DNA of 64,000 nt from Propionicimonas paludicola (GTDB taxonomy: Bacteria; Actinomycetota; Actinomycetes; Propionibacteriales; Propionibacteriaceae): assembly GCF_002563675.1 (NCBI RefSeq), contig NZ_PDJC01000001.1, forward strand, positions 1,612,001 through 1,676,000. The letters run 5' to 3'. Of this stretch, positions 19,015 to 28,188 are shown in pieces (position 1 is the first letter of the stretch; every line of letters begins with the position of its first letter). The translations under genes and the position numbers were made by a program. Under the pieces are notes generated by a model that worked only from the letters and a program-made list of their open reading frames with translations, made no database searches and was not told the DNA's origin.

Positions 19015-19095
19015 CTTTCAGCCCTCCAAAGCCCGATTCAGTTCGACTTTAGCCGCCGCGACCGGCTTCCTCGGGGAGGCCCACCGGCGACACGC

Positions 19096-19809
19096 CTAGA
19101 GGCTGGGCCGCCAGATCACCGCCGCCTGCCGGCCCGCGTCGGCGCCGTCACGCCGGTAGGAGTGCAGCTCGGGGGTGGTTCTGGTGCACGGATCCACTCG
19201 GGTCACCGTGACCCCGAGGGCGACCAGCTGGGCCTGTGCGGCAGCACCCAGGTCCAAACTCGGGGTGTCCCAACTGGTCCGGGCGCGGGCCTGCGGCAGC
19301 GCCACACAGAACTCCGCCTGCAGTGCGGCCGGCACCTCGTAGCACTGCCCACAGATGTGCGGGCCGATCCAGGCCGACAGCTGCGTCGCCCCCAGGCCGA
19401 TCAGTGCGTCCACCGTGGCCGGAAGGACGCCGCCGGCCAGGCCGACCCGGCCGGCGTGAGCGGCTCCGATCAGCCCCCGCTGCAGGTCGGCGAACAACAC
19501 CGGAAGACAGTCGGCGGCGCGCACCGCAAGTCCGATCCCGGGTGCGGCGCTGACCAGGGCGTCCGCCTCGGTCCGAGCCAGTGCCTGGGCGTCCGTACTC
19601 GGATCGACCTCGAGCACCCGCGCGCTGTGCACCTGGTAGGCGTTCAGGACCGGGACGCCGATCTCGGCCTCCACCAGGCCCCAATCCGGCGAGCGCCACC
19701 CGGGGTAGCCGCTCAGCCCCAGGTCGAGGCGGGAACCGTCCGGCGCGACGCCGTCACAGAAAGCGACCCCGACGCCGTCGGCGCCGGGGTCAACTCGATA
19801 GCTGAACAA
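19096..19809 (-). CDS. pgeF: YfiH/PgeF-family laccase-domain protein
   Basis: 237 residues of the DUF152 family. Zinc/copper site residues are present: QVHSARV near residue 60, RAADCLPV near 100 and HAGRVGLAGG near 117, plus the GPHICGQCYEV segment near 150. In Escherichia the homologue PgeF removes UDP-MurNAc-L-Ser, a faulty peptidoglycan precursor; related proteins are reported as purine nucleoside phosphorylases and as polyphenol oxidases. Its seat directly behind ftsZ (six bases between stop and start) in the wall cluster favours the precursor-editing role, but this is inferred from context. Confidence 0.9.
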   Translation of the reverse strand: MFSYRVDPGADGVGVAFCDGVAPDGSRLDLGLSGYPGWRSPDWGLVEAEIGVPVLNAYQVHSARVLEVDPSTDAQALARTEADALVSAAPGIGLAVRAADCLPVLFADLQRGLIGAAHAGRVGLAGGVLPATVDALIGLGATQLSAWIGPHICGQCYEVPAALQAEFCVALPQARARTSWDTPSLDLGAAAQAQLVALGVTVTRVDPCTRTTPELHSYRRDGADAGRQAAVIWRPSL

Positions 19810-19815
19810 GAGTCC

Positions 19816-20964
19816 CTACTTCAGGAAGTCCGGGACGTCCAGGTCGTCGTTACCGATGTAGCCGGGCACGACCGGGGTGACCGGAGTGATCGGAACCACC
19901 GGCTCGACCGGTTCGGTCGGAGCCGGCTCCTCGACGACGGCCACGGGCTCGGGGCGCACCGGGGCCGGTTGCGGACGACGCTGCGGTTCCGGTCGCGGAG
20001 CCCGCTTGGGCGGCTGCCCGCCATCGAAGCCGGCGGCGATCACGGTCACCTTCACCTCGTCGCCGAGTGCATCGTCGATCACCGTGCCGAAGATGATGTT
20101 GGCGTCCTCGTGGGCGGCCGCCTCGATCAGGTTCGCCGCAGCCGAGACCTCGAACAGGCCCAGGTCCGAGCCACCGGCGATCGACAGCAGCACGCCGTGC
20201 GCACCCTCGATGCTGGCCTCCAGCAGCGGAGAGGACACCGCCATCTCGGCGGCTACCCGGGCTCGATCCTCACCGCGCGCCGAGCCGATGCCCATCAACG
20301 CCGAGCCGGCGTTCGACATGACCGCCTTCACATCGGCGAAGTCCAGGTTGATCAGGCCGGGCGTAGTGATCAGGTCGGTGATGCCGGACACGCCCTGCAT
20401 CAGCACCTGATCGGCCTGCCGGAAGGCGTCCAGGATCGCCACCTGATGGTCGGTCATCTCCAGCAACTTGTCGTTGGGGATGACGATCAGGGTGTCGACC
20501 TCTTCGCGCAGCGTCGAGATGCCGTCCTCGGCCTGGGACGAGCGGCGCCGCCCCTCGAAGCTGAACGGACGAGTGACCACGCCGATGGTCAGCGCACCCA
20601 GCGAACGAGCGATCCGAGCCACCACGGGCGCGCCACCGGTACCGGTGCCACCACCCTCACCGGCGGTCACGAAGACCATGTCGGCGCCCTTGAGCACCTC
20701 TTCGATCTCGTCGGAGTGATCCTCGGCGGCCTGCCGGCCCTTGGACGGATCGGCGCCAGCGCCAAGTCCACGGGTCAGATCACGACCGATGTCGAGCTTG
20801 ACGTCAGCGTCACTCATCAACAAAGCCTGGGCGTCGGTGTTCACGGCAATGAACTCGACCCCACGCAATCCCGACTCGATCATTCGGTTGACGGCATTAA
20901 CGCCACCACCACCGACGCCGACCACCTTGATGATGGCCAGATAGTTCTGGGATGCAGTTCCCAC
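19816..20964 (-). CDS. ftsZ: Cell division protein FtsZ
   Basis: 382 residues from the GTG at 20964 (protein starts [13 protein letters not shown]), which matches family starts and has GAGGG 10-13 bases upstream; the frame is open for 23 more codons upstream. The GTPase domain shows [16 protein letters not shown], the tubulin signature [12 protein letters not shown] and the NLDFADVK synergy loop. A Pro/Glu-rich linker (about 300-370) leads to the conserved C-terminal peptide [10 protein letters not shown] that binds SepF and FtsW. It is preceded by its own promoter in a 181-base gap behind ftsQ. Confidence 0.98.
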   Translation of the reverse strand: MGTASQNYLAIIKVVGVGGGGVNAVNRMIESGLRGVEFIAVNTDAQALLMSDADVKLDIGRDLTRGLGAGADPSKGRQAAEDHSDEIEEVLKGADMVFVTAGEGGGTGTGGAPVVARIARSLGALTIGVVTRPFSFEGRRRSSQAEDGISTLREEVDTLIVIPNDKLLEMTDHQVAILDAFRQADQVLMQGVSGITDLITTPGLINLDFADVKAVMSNAGSALMGIGSARGEDRARVAAEMAVSSPLLEASIEGAHGVLLSIAGGSDLGLFEVSAAANLIEAAAHEDANIIFGTVIDDALGDEVKVTVIAAGFDGGQPPKRAPRPEPQRRPQPAPVRPEPVAVVEEPAPTEPVEPVVPITPVTPVVPGYIGNDDLDVPDFLK

Positions 20965-21054
20965 GTCACCCACCCTCACTGGAGCAACTGCTGCCTTATA
21001 CGGGCTCGACGAAGCCATGGCGGGGAAGGGCAACGTGCTTCGGCGTGCGGACCC

Positions 21055-21085
21055 AGGCTAGGAGACCCCTTTTCGCACTGTCCAA
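21055..21085 (-). promoter_or_regulatory. Probable ftsZ promoter (TTGGAC-19-TAGCCT)
   Basis: On the minus strand a -35-like TTGGAC (21080-21085) and a -10 TAGCCT (21055-21060) are 19 bases apart, about 84 nt upstream of the ftsZ start. Both hexamers closely resemble the divIVA promoter. Separate ftsZ promoters in the ftsQ-ftsZ gap are well known in actinobacteria. Confidence 0.55.
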
Positions 21086-21145
21086 GAATGACCTGGGCCT
21101 CGGCGAGTCCCTCAAGTGCCGCTTCAGGGTTGAGGCGGGCCAAGA

Positions 21146-21859
21146 TCAGCGGCGCGCCGGGAAGGCAGGCGCCGAGACGTCGAAGATGTCGCCGCCCAGC
21201 GGCAACAACCGGGCCAGCACTTGAGACTTCAGGCTCGACTCGTCCGCACTCCCCCAGATCACCTTGGCGCCGTCGCGCATCCGCAGCACGATGCCGTCCC
21301 GGCTCGGAGCCTCGAGCCGATTGACCTGCGCGCGCTGCTGGTCGCTCAGCGCCGAGAAGACCGCTCCCACGTCGGCGAGCACGCCTTGATTGCTGGGATC
21401 GGCCACCACGCGCACCAGGCCGGACGGTTGGTCCGGCACCGCCTGGAAGACCACCCCGGACTCGTCCGCGATCAGGTAGCCGGCCCCGGCCGGGATGGAC
21501 AGGTGTGCCGTGCGCTCGGTGATCGCCAGGGTCAAGCGGTCCGGCCAGTCCCGACTCACCGTGACCCGGGCCACCGCCGGCAAGCCGGCCACCCGATCGG
21601 CAATGGCGTCGACGTCGAGCCGGGCCATCGGCGTCCCGGGGACGACCTGAGCCGCGGCGACCACATCGGTCTTGCTGAGCAGCTTGTTGCCGGTCACGGT
21701 GATCTCGCGGGCCGCGAACACCGGGGAGAACCAGACCAGGTAGGCCACGGCCGCCAGGGCCAGCGCCGCCACCGCGATGCCGCCGATCCGCAGCCAGCGG
21801 TGCTGCCGCTCCTGGCGGCGCCGCAGGTCCAGCCGGGTGGTGGCGTCGCTCAGGCTCAC
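21146..21859 (-). CDS. ftsQ: Cell division protein FtsQ
   Basis: 237 residues. A cytoplasmic Arg-rich N-terminus, one transmembrane helix (about 25-45; GGIAVAALALAAVAYLVWF) and an extracytoplasmic POTRA domain beginning FAAREITVTGNKLLSKTDVV are followed by the FtsQ beta domain. FtsQ links FtsL/FtsB-type proteins to the septal synthase. The GTG start overlaps the murC stop by GTGA, so the two are translationally coupled. Confidence 0.95.
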   Translation of the reverse strand: MSLSDATTRLDLRRRQERQHRWLRIGGIAVAALALAAVAYLVWFSPVFAAREITVTGNKLLSKTDVVAAAQVVPGTPMARLDVDAIADRVAGLPAVARVTVSRDWPDRLTLAITERTAHLSIPAGAGYLIADESGVVFQAVPDQPSGLVRVVADPSNQGVLADVGAVFSALSDQQRAQVNRLEAPSRDGIVLRMRDGAKVIWGSADESSLKSQVLARLLPLGGDIFDVSAPAFPARR

Positions 21860-23265
21860 TGCGGACCTCTCGCCAGTGCGGCGGCCAGCTGCGGACCGAC
21901 GCTGGTGACGTCGCCGGCACCGATGGTCACCACCAGGTCGCCGGGCGCGACCAGGCCGGCCAGCACGGCAGCAGCCTGGTCGATCTGCTCGACGTAGTGG
22001 ACCCGGCTCGGATCGGAAACTGCCTGGGCGACCAGCTCGCCGGTCACCCCGGGGATCGGATCCTCGCGCGCCGGGTAGATGCCGCAGACCACCACGACAT
22101 CGGCGAGTCCGAGCGACTGGCCGAACTCGGTAGCGAAGTCCCTGGTCCGGGAGAAGAGATGCGGCTGGAAGCAGGCCACTACCCGTCCGCTGCCGGCCAG
22201 CTCGCGGGCTGCGGTCAAGGTGGCCGCCACCTCGGTCGGGTGGTGGGCGTAGTCATCGAAGATTCGGACGCCGCCCCGCTCGGCCACCGGCTGGAAGCGT
22301 CGATTGGTGCCGCCGAAGCGAGCCGCCGCGGCGCGCAGCAGCGGACCGGACACCCCGAGGCTGATCCCGACCGCATAGGCCGCGGCTGCGTTGAGCAGGT
22401 TGTAGCGTCCCGGGACGGCCAACTCCAGCGGCCCGGACTCGTCCGGGCCGGTCAGCATCGCGGTGGCGCCGCGCGGGCCGTGGCCGATCCCGGTCAGCCG
22501 GACGTCGGCCCCGGCCGACGCGCCGAAGGTCAGCACCCGCTTCCCGGCGGCCCGGACGACCTCAGTGAGCGCGACCGCCCCCGGATCGTCGGCGCTGATC
22601 ACCACGGTGGTCACCGTCTCAGCCGTGGCCAGCCGGACGAAGCCGTCGGCATAGGCCTCGGCAGTCCCCCAGTTGTCCAGATGGTCAGCCTCGATGTTGG
22701 TGATCACCACCAGCTGCGCCGGGTACTGCAGGAATGAGCCGTCGCTCTCGTCGGCCTCGATCACGAAGCTCTCACCCGAGCCGAGCCGATGGCTGCGCCC
22801 GGTGTCGCGGAGCGGCGAGCCGACCACATAACCCGGATCGGCGCCGACTTCAGTGAGCAGCGTGGCGATCATGGCCGAGGTGGTGGTCTTGCCGTGAGTG
22901 CCGCTGACCGCGACTCCGACCCGGCCGAGCATCAGCGCCGCCAGGGCCGCGCTGCGATGCCACACGCGCAGGCCACGGCGACGGGCTTCAGCCAGCTCGG
23001 GGTTGGTCTCGCGGACCGCGGACGAGACCACGACCGTCTCTGCGGCACCCAGCTGGGCGGGGTCATGGCCGACATAGGTGGTCACTCCGGCATCGGCCAG
23101 CGCCCGCAGGGTGGCCGAGTCGTGCTGGTCGCTGCCACTGACCGCCACCCCGAGGTCGGCGTACAACGCGGCGATGCCACTCATGCCCGCTCCACCGACG
23201 GCGATGAAGTGCACCCGTCCCAACTCAGGGACGGGCAACAGCGGAACCGGCTGGATCAAAGGCAT
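21856..23265 (-). CDS. murC: UDP-N-acetylmuramate--L-alanine ligase
   Basis: 469 residues. MurC adds L-Ala to UDP-MurNAc, the first step of the stem peptide. The N-terminal Rossmann part shows HFIAVGGAGMSGIA, the ATP-binding loop is VSGTHGKTTTSAM, and IEADESDGSF and NIEADHLDNW follow as in all MurC. I chose the ATG at 23265 (MPLIQPVPLL), which lies four bases after the murG stop; the frame is open 17 codons further upstream inside murG. In this cluster the order murG-murC-ftsQ is standard. Confidence 0.97.
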   Translation of the reverse strand: MPLIQPVPLLPVPELGRVHFIAVGGAGMSGIAALYADLGVAVSGSDQHDSATLRALADAGVTTYVGHDPAQLGAAETVVVSSAVRETNPELAEARRRGLRVWHRSAALAALMLGRVGVAVSGTHGKTTTSAMIATLLTEVGADPGYVVGSPLRDTGRSHRLGSGESFVIEADESDGSFLQYPAQLVVITNIEADHLDNWGTAEAYADGFVRLATAETVTTVVISADDPGAVALTEVVRAAGKRVLTFGASAGADVRLTGIGHGPRGATAMLTGPDESGPLELAVPGRYNLLNAAAAYAVGISLGVSGPLLRAAAARFGGTNRRFQPVAERGGVRIFDDYAHHPTEVAATLTAARELAGSGRVVACFQPHLFSRTRDFATEFGQSLGLADVVVVCGIYPAREDPIPGVTGELVAQAVSDPSRVHYVEQIDQAAAVLAGLVAPGDLVVTIGAGDVTSVGPQLAAALARGPQ

Positions 23266-23269
23266 GGCT

Positions 23270-24373
23270 TCAGTTTGGTCGACCGGCCACTCGAAGCACC
23301 AACCGGGCCAGCGCATCGGCCGCTCCGGACGGTGCCAGCTCGCTGCAGGTGGCCGACATAGCGGCCAGGCGCTGTGGATCGGCGAACAACTCGGTGACCA
23401 GGGCGGTCAGCCCGACTGCGGTCAGCTCGGCGTCGGGGACCAGGAGGCCGGCCTCCGCCTGGATCAGGAAGTCGGCGTTGCGGGCCTGCTCGCCGTTGCC
23501 GTGCGGCAGCGGGACGAAGATGGTCGGCAACCCGATCATCGCGGTCTCCATCACAGTGCCGGCCCCGGAGCGTCCGACCATCAGATCGGCGGCGGCGTAG
23601 GCCTGGCCCATCTCGTCCACGTAGCCGACCGGACGGTAGCCGGCCCCGGTGTCCGGGTCGACCACGGCCACGGTCTCCTCGGTCAGGTTGGCCGGTCCGA
23701 GCACGTGCAGGATGCTGATCCCCGCGGCCAGCAGCGCCGTCCGGGCGCCGATCACGGCCTGGTTCAGGCTGCGGGCGCCCTGCGAGCCGCCGGATACCAG
23801 CAGCACCGGCCCGTCCGCCGGCAGTCCGAACTGGGCGCACGCCGCCGACCGTCCAGCAGCCCGGTCCAGCCCGGCGATGGCGGCCCGCACCGGCAGGCCG
23901 ACCTGCTGGGCGTGCGGCAATGCGGTGTTCGGGAAGGTGGTGGCCACCCACGGCGTGAACCGTGCGGCGACTCGATTGGCCAGGCCCGGCACGGCATTGC
24001 CCTCGTGCAGGATGATCGGCAGCTTGGCCCGCCAGGCGGCCAGGTAGACCGGCAGCGAGACATAGCCGCCGAAGCCGACCACGACCTCGGCCTGGTGCCG
24101 ACGCAGGATGGCGCCCGCCTCGGCGACGGCGCGGCCCAATCGGCCCGGCACCGAGAACAGCGCCGGGGTGATCCGGCGTGGCAGCGGAACCGGCGGAATC
24201 AACGCCAGTTCGAGTCCTGCCGCCGGGATGACCCGCGACTCCAGGCCCTTCGGGGTGCCGATGCAGAGCAGGTCGACGTCACTGAGTTCGCGCAGCCGCT
24301 CCGCGGTCGCGATCAGCGGCGAGGTGTGCCCGGCCGTGCCTCCGCCGGCCAGGATGATGGGCAGTCCACTCAC
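23270..24373 (-). CDS. murG: UDP-N-acetylglucosamine--lipid pyrophosphoryl-undecaprenol transferase (MurG)
   Basis: 367 residues. MurG adds GlcNAc to lipid I, forming lipid II on the inner face of the membrane. The glycine-rich loop LAGGGTAGHTSPLIA at the N-terminus, GFGGYVSLPVYLAA near residue 98, the SGGSQGARSLNQ loop and the donor-binding HGNGEQARNADFL are present. The GTG at 24373 overlaps the ftsW stop by GTGA; the same frame is open far upstream across ftsW, but that part has no homology. Confidence 0.97.
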   Translation of the reverse strand: MSGLPIILAGGGTAGHTSPLIATAERLRELSDVDLLCIGTPKGLESRVIPAAGLELALIPPVPLPRRITPALFSVPGRLGRAVAEAGAILRRHQAEVVVGFGGYVSLPVYLAAWRAKLPIILHEGNAVPGLANRVAARFTPWVATTFPNTALPHAQQVGLPVRAAIAGLDRAAGRSAACAQFGLPADGPVLLVSGGSQGARSLNQAVIGARTALLAAGISILHVLGPANLTEETVAVVDPDTGAGYRPVGYVDEMGQAYAAADLMVGRSGAGTVMETAMIGLPTIFVPLPHGNGEQARNADFLIQAEAGLLVPDAELTAVGLTALVTELFADPQRLAAMSATCSELAPSGAADALARLVLRVAGRPN

Positions 24374-25641
24374 GACTTGGCACCGACCGCCGTAGTCACC
24401 AGGGTCTTGCGGCGGCTGGCCCGATGCCGCTCGGAGTAGGCCCGCGCAGCCGGCTCTTGGCGGGCGCAGGCCAGCAGGACGCCCAGAGCCATCAGGTTGG
24501 CCATCAACGCCGAGCCACCGTAGGACAGCAACGGGAGCGGGACGCCGAGCACCGGCATCATCCGGAACACCACGGCGATGTTGACCAGGGCCTGGATCAT
24601 GAACCAGCTGGTGATCCCGGCAGCGGTGTAGCGGCAGAACTTCAGGTCCGAGCGCATCGCGATCCGGAAACCGGCATAGCCGAGGATCAGCAGCAGGGCC
24701 AGGACGCTCAGCGTCCCGACCAGTCCGAGTTCCTCGCCGATCACGGCCAGGATGTAGTCGGTGTGCGACTCGACAAGGCCGCCCCACTTCTGACGGCTCT
24801 CGCCCAGCCCGAGCCCCCACCAACCGCCGGACGCCAACGCGAACTGGGCGCGGATCGGCTGGTGGTTGATCCCCAGCGGGTCGAGATTGGGGTTGAAGAA
24901 GCCCAAGATGCGCGACATCCGGTACTGGGCGGTCAGGATCAGCACGACCACGGCCGCCGCGACGCCGCCGATGATCGAGACCAGCACCTTCCATGACGCC
25001 CCGACGTACCAGAGCACGGACAGCATGATCGCGCCCAGGATCATCCCGGTGCCCAGGTCGGACTGCAGCACGACCAGGCCGATCATCACCAACGAGGCCG
25101 GCAGGAATGGGATCAGCAGGTGTCGGACGTCGCCGAGCAGCTTCTCCTTGCGGGCGAAGATGTCGGCACCCCACATCACGATGGCCAGCTTGGCGACCTC
25201 GGACGGCTGGATGTTGAACCACGAGAAGCCGAGGTTCACCCAGTTGGTGTTGCCGTTGTTGGAGTAGCCCAGCGGGGAGAAGGTGAGCACCTGCAGGATC
25301 ATGGCGGCGGCCATCAGCACCCAGCCGAGCACCTTCAGCTGGGTCGGCTGCAACCGGGCGAAGACATAGGCCATCGCACCGCCGACCAGCAGGAAGACGG
25401 CCTGCCGCTTCACGAAGTAGTACGAGTCACCGTCCCAGCGCACGTAGGCGTACACGCTGGAGGCGGAAAGCACCATCATCATGCCCAGCACCAGCAGTAG
25501 CACTGCCGGAACGAGCACCAAGTAGAAGCTGGCCTGTGGATGGGCCAGCCAGTCGACCACGAGACTCCGTCGGCGGCCCTTGGCGGGTTGGGCCGACTCG
25601 GTTCCGTGGCGATCCTCAAAGGGGGAAGACAGGATCGCCAC
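24370..25641 (-). CDS. ftsW: FtsW, septal SEDS-family peptidoglycan glycosyltransferase
   Basis: 423 residues, about ten transmembrane helices. FtsW polymerises lipid II at the septum together with its partner FtsI. The SEDS signature near YNVQPSEVAKL-type sequence is seen as WFNIQPSEVAKLAIVMW, along with QSDLGTGMI near residue 205 and LPLLSYGGSALMANL near the C-terminus. The GTG start follows a strong AGGAGGT that overlaps the murD stop. The C-terminal 40 residues are basic and cytoplasmic. Confidence 0.96.
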   Translation of the reverse strand: MAILSSPFEDRHGTESAQPAKGRRRSLVVDWLAHPQASFYLVLVPAVLLLVLGMMMVLSASSVYAYVRWDGDSYYFVKRQAVFLLVGGAMAYVFARLQPTQLKVLGWVLMAAAMILQVLTFSPLGYSNNGNTNWVNLGFSWFNIQPSEVAKLAIVMWGADIFARKEKLLGDVRHLLIPFLPASLVMIGLVVLQSDLGTGMILGAIMLSVLWYVGASWKVLVSIIGGVAAAVVVLILTAQYRMSRILGFFNPNLDPLGINHQPIRAQFALASGGWWGLGLGESRQKWGGLVESHTDYILAVIGEELGLVGTLSVLALLLILGYAGFRIAMRSDLKFCRYTAAGITSWFMIQALVNIAVVFRMMPVLGVPLPLLSYGGSALMANLMALGVLLACARQEPAARAYSERHRASRRKTLVTTAVGAKS

Positions 25642-25651
25642 CGGTTACCTC

Positions 25652-27127
25652 CTATCCGCTGAGTCCGGCCACCGCTTCTGCGAAGGCCGCGCCGCGTTCG
25701 GCGTAGTCGGTGTACATGTCTCTACTGGCGCAGCCGGGGGCGAGCAACACCACGTCACCGGGATTGGCCCGGGACGCCGCCCACTCCACCGCCTGCTTCA
25801 TCGCACCATGATCGCTGTTATCGAGCACCATCAGCGGCACCTGAGGTGCGTGTCGGGCGACTGCGTCGGCAATCACGGCGCGGTCGATGCCGAACACCAC
25901 CACCGCGCGCAGCTTGTCGGCCACCTGGGTGACCAGCTCGTCGAAGGTGGTTCCCTTGGCCTGTCCCCCGGCGATCCACACCACCGAGTCGAACGCGGCC
26001 AGCGAGGCGGCGGCCGCATGCGGGTTGGTGGCCTTCGAGTCGTCGACATAGCGGACGCCGTTGCGCTCGGCCACGGTCTGGATCCGATGGTCGCCCAGCC
26101 GGAGCCGCTTGAGGCCCTCGGCGACCGCCTGCGGCGGCACTCCGAAGGAGCGGGCCAGGGCGGCTGCGGCCAGCGCGTTGGCCACGTTATGCGGGGCGTA
26201 GGGCTGGACGTCGGACACCTTGGCGATTTCGATGGCCGAATCCCAGCGCTGGCTGATGAAGGCGCGGTCGACCAGCACCTCGTCCACCACGCCCAGCATC
26301 GAGACCGCCGGAATGCCCAGGGTGAAGCCGATGGCCCGAGCACCCTCCTGAACCTCGGCCTCCTCGACCAGGTGCTCGGTGACCGGGTCGGCCACGTTGT
26401 AGACGCAGGCGTGCTGGACACGCTCGAAGATCCGGGCCTTGTCGGCTGTGTAGGCGGTCATCGAGTCGGTGACCCCGTCCGGCCAGCCGGCCCGGTCGGC
26501 GTACCACTCCAGATGATCCGGCGCCACGTTCAGCACGGCGGCCGAATGCAGCGCCAGGCTGTTGGTCCAGTGCAGCTGGAAGCTGGACAGCTCCACGGCG
26601 AGCACGTCGTAGTTGACGTCGTCCAGGACGGCCTCGACGATCGGGCGTCCGACGTTTCCGACCGCGGACGTCTTCAGCCCGGCCGCGGTCAGCATCGACT
26701 CCAGCATCCCGACCGTGGTGGTCTTGCCGTTGGTGCCGGTGACCGCCAGCCACGGCACCTGCCGATCGGGCAGGCTCATCCGCCAGGCCAGCTCCACCTC
26801 GCCCCAGATCGGGATCCCCCGCAGCGCGGCCTGGGCCAGCAGCGGAGCCGACGGTCGCCAGCCCGGCGAGGTGACCACCAGGTCGGCGTCGGCCGGCAGC
26901 TGGGCGGTCGAGCCCGGCCCGAGCCGGACGTCGGCGTCCAGGAACTCCAGGAGCTTGGCCTTCTCGGCATTCTCGCTGCTCAGTGAGTCATCCAGGACGA
27001 TGACTTTGGCGCCGAGCTCGATCAGGCCGTCCGCAGCAGCGAAACCGGACGTACCCAGCCCGGCCACCACGACCGTGGCCTGCGACCACGGCGAGAGCCG
27101 ATCCGCAGTAGCCAACCAGGACTTCAC
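25652..27127 (-). CDS. murD: UDP-N-acetylmuramoyl-L-alanine--D-glutamate ligase
   Basis: 491 residues. MurD adds D-Glu to UDP-MurNAc-L-Ala. It shows [17 protein letters not shown] at the N-terminus, the ATP loop [14 protein letters not shown], the [10 protein letters not shown] segment and the C-terminal [15 protein letters not shown] and [21 protein letters not shown]-type ending. The start is the GTG at 27127 ([11 protein letters not shown]), overlapping the mraY stop by GTGA. Confidence 0.97.
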   Translation of the reverse strand: MKSWLATADRLSPWSQATVVVAGLGTSGFAAADGLIELGAKVIVLDDSLSSENAEKAKLLEFLDADVRLGPGSTAQLPADADLVVTSPGWRPSAPLLAQAALRGIPIWGEVELAWRMSLPDRQVPWLAVTGTNGKTTTVGMLESMLTAAGLKTSAVGNVGRPIVEAVLDDVNYDVLAVELSSFQLHWTNSLALHSAAVLNVAPDHLEWYADRAGWPDGVTDSMTAYTADKARIFERVQHACVYNVADPVTEHLVEEAEVQEGARAIGFTLGIPAVSMLGVVDEVLVDRAFISQRWDSAIEIAKVSDVQPYAPHNVANALAAAALARSFGVPPQAVAEGLKRLRLGDHRIQTVAERNGVRYVDDSKATNPHAAAASLAAFDSVVWIAGGQAKGTTFDELVTQVADKLRAVVVFGIDRAVIADAVARHAPQVPLMVLDNSDHGAMKQAVEWAASRANPGDVVLLAPGCASRDMYTDYAERGAAFAEAVAGLSG

Positions 27128-28188
27128 GGCTGCCCCACCACCCACTCGGCGTAGAACACACCGAGGCCGGTAGCCACGCACATGCCGCAGATGATCCAGA
27201 ACCGGACGGTGATCGTCACTTCCTGCCAGCCCAGCAGCTCGAAGTGATGCTGTAGCGGGGCCATCTTGAACAACCGCTTCCCTCCGGAGATCTTGAACCA
27301 GCCGACCTGCAGCACCACCGAAGCGGTGATGATCACGAACAGGCCGGCCACGATCACCATCAGCAGCTCGGTCCGGGTCATCACCGACAGTGCCGCGAAA
27401 GCGCCGCCGATCGCCAACGAGCCGGTGTCACCCATGAAGATCTTGGCCGGGCTGGCGTTCCACCACAGGAAGCCGAAACAGGCCCCGGCCAGGGCGATCG
27501 AGACCACGGCCAGGTCGTAGGGGTCGCGCACCACGTAGCACTGCGGGCCGCCGACACCACAGGACTGGCTGTACTGCCAGATGTTCACGATCGCGTAGGC
27601 GGCGAAGACCATGGCGCCGGCACCGGTGGCCAGCCCGTCCAGGCCATCGGTGAGGTTGGCGGCATTCGACCAGGCGGCCACCAGGAAGACGATCCAGACC
27701 ACGGCCAACGGCAGCGGCAACCAGATCCAGGGCAGGTCACGCAGGAAGGAGACGAACTGGCTGGCCGGGGACACACCGCGGGTGCTCGGCATCGACAGGG
27801 CCGCAATGGCGAAGGCGATGGCCGCTGCGGTCTGCAGGGTCAGTTTCACCCAGGCATGCAGACCCAGCGATCGAGCTTTGCTGATCTTGATCCAGTCGTC
27901 GGCCAGGCCGACCAGACCCAGGGCGACCACCAGGCCGAGCACCAGCAGACCCGAGGCGGTCGGCGGGGTCCAGGTGACCAGGTGGGCCAGGATGTAGGCG
28001 AGCACGACCGAGATGATGATTACGGTGCCGCCCATGGTAGGCGTGCCGCGCTTGGTGTGGTGGCTGGTCGGGCCGTCATCACGGATGAACTGGCCGTAGC
28101 CGCGCCGCACCAGGAAGCGAATCGCGTAGCGGGTGCCCAACAGGGTGCCGATCAGACCGATCGCCCCGGCGAGCAGGATGCTCCTCAT
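27124..28188 (-). CDS. mraY: Phospho-N-acetylmuramoyl-pentapeptide transferase
   Basis: 354 residues with ten transmembrane helices. MraY transfers phospho-MurNAc-pentapeptide to undecaprenyl phosphate, making lipid I. Conserved cytoplasmic loops are present: KRGTPTMGG near residue 46, the aspartate-rich LADDWIKI near 115, [12 protein letters not shown] near 195 and [12 protein letters not shown] plus [10 protein letters not shown] toward the C-terminus. The ATG overlaps the murF stop (ATGA). Confidence 0.98.
   Translation of the reverse strand: MRSILLAGAIGLIGTLLGTRYAIRFLVRRGYGQFIRDDGPTSHHTKRGTPTMGGTVIIISVVLAYILAHLVTWTPPTASGLLVLGLVVALGLVGLADDWIKISKARSLGLHAWVKLTLQTAAAIAFAIAALSMPSTRGVSPASQFVSFLRDLPWIWLPLPLAVVWIVFLVAAWSNAANLTDGLDGLATGAGAMVFAAYAIVNIWQYSQSCGVGGPQCYVVRDPYDLAVVSIALAGACFGFLWWNASPAKIFMGDTGSLAIGGAFAALSVMTRTELLMVIVAGLFVIITASVVLQVGWFKISGGKRLFKMAPLQHHFELLGWQEVTITVRFWIICGMCVATGLGVFYAEWVVGQP

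Noticed and set aside
18451-21324. 957-residue plus-strand open frame over sepF, pgeF and ftsZ
   Set aside because: Antisense artefact of high GC content; the opposite strand carries three well-conserved genes.
23270-25222. A 650-residue open frame covering murG and much of ftsW on the minus strand
   Set aside because: Only the last 367 residues match MurG. The upstream part is an alternative reading of ftsW, and the GTGA overlap gives the natural murG start at 24373.
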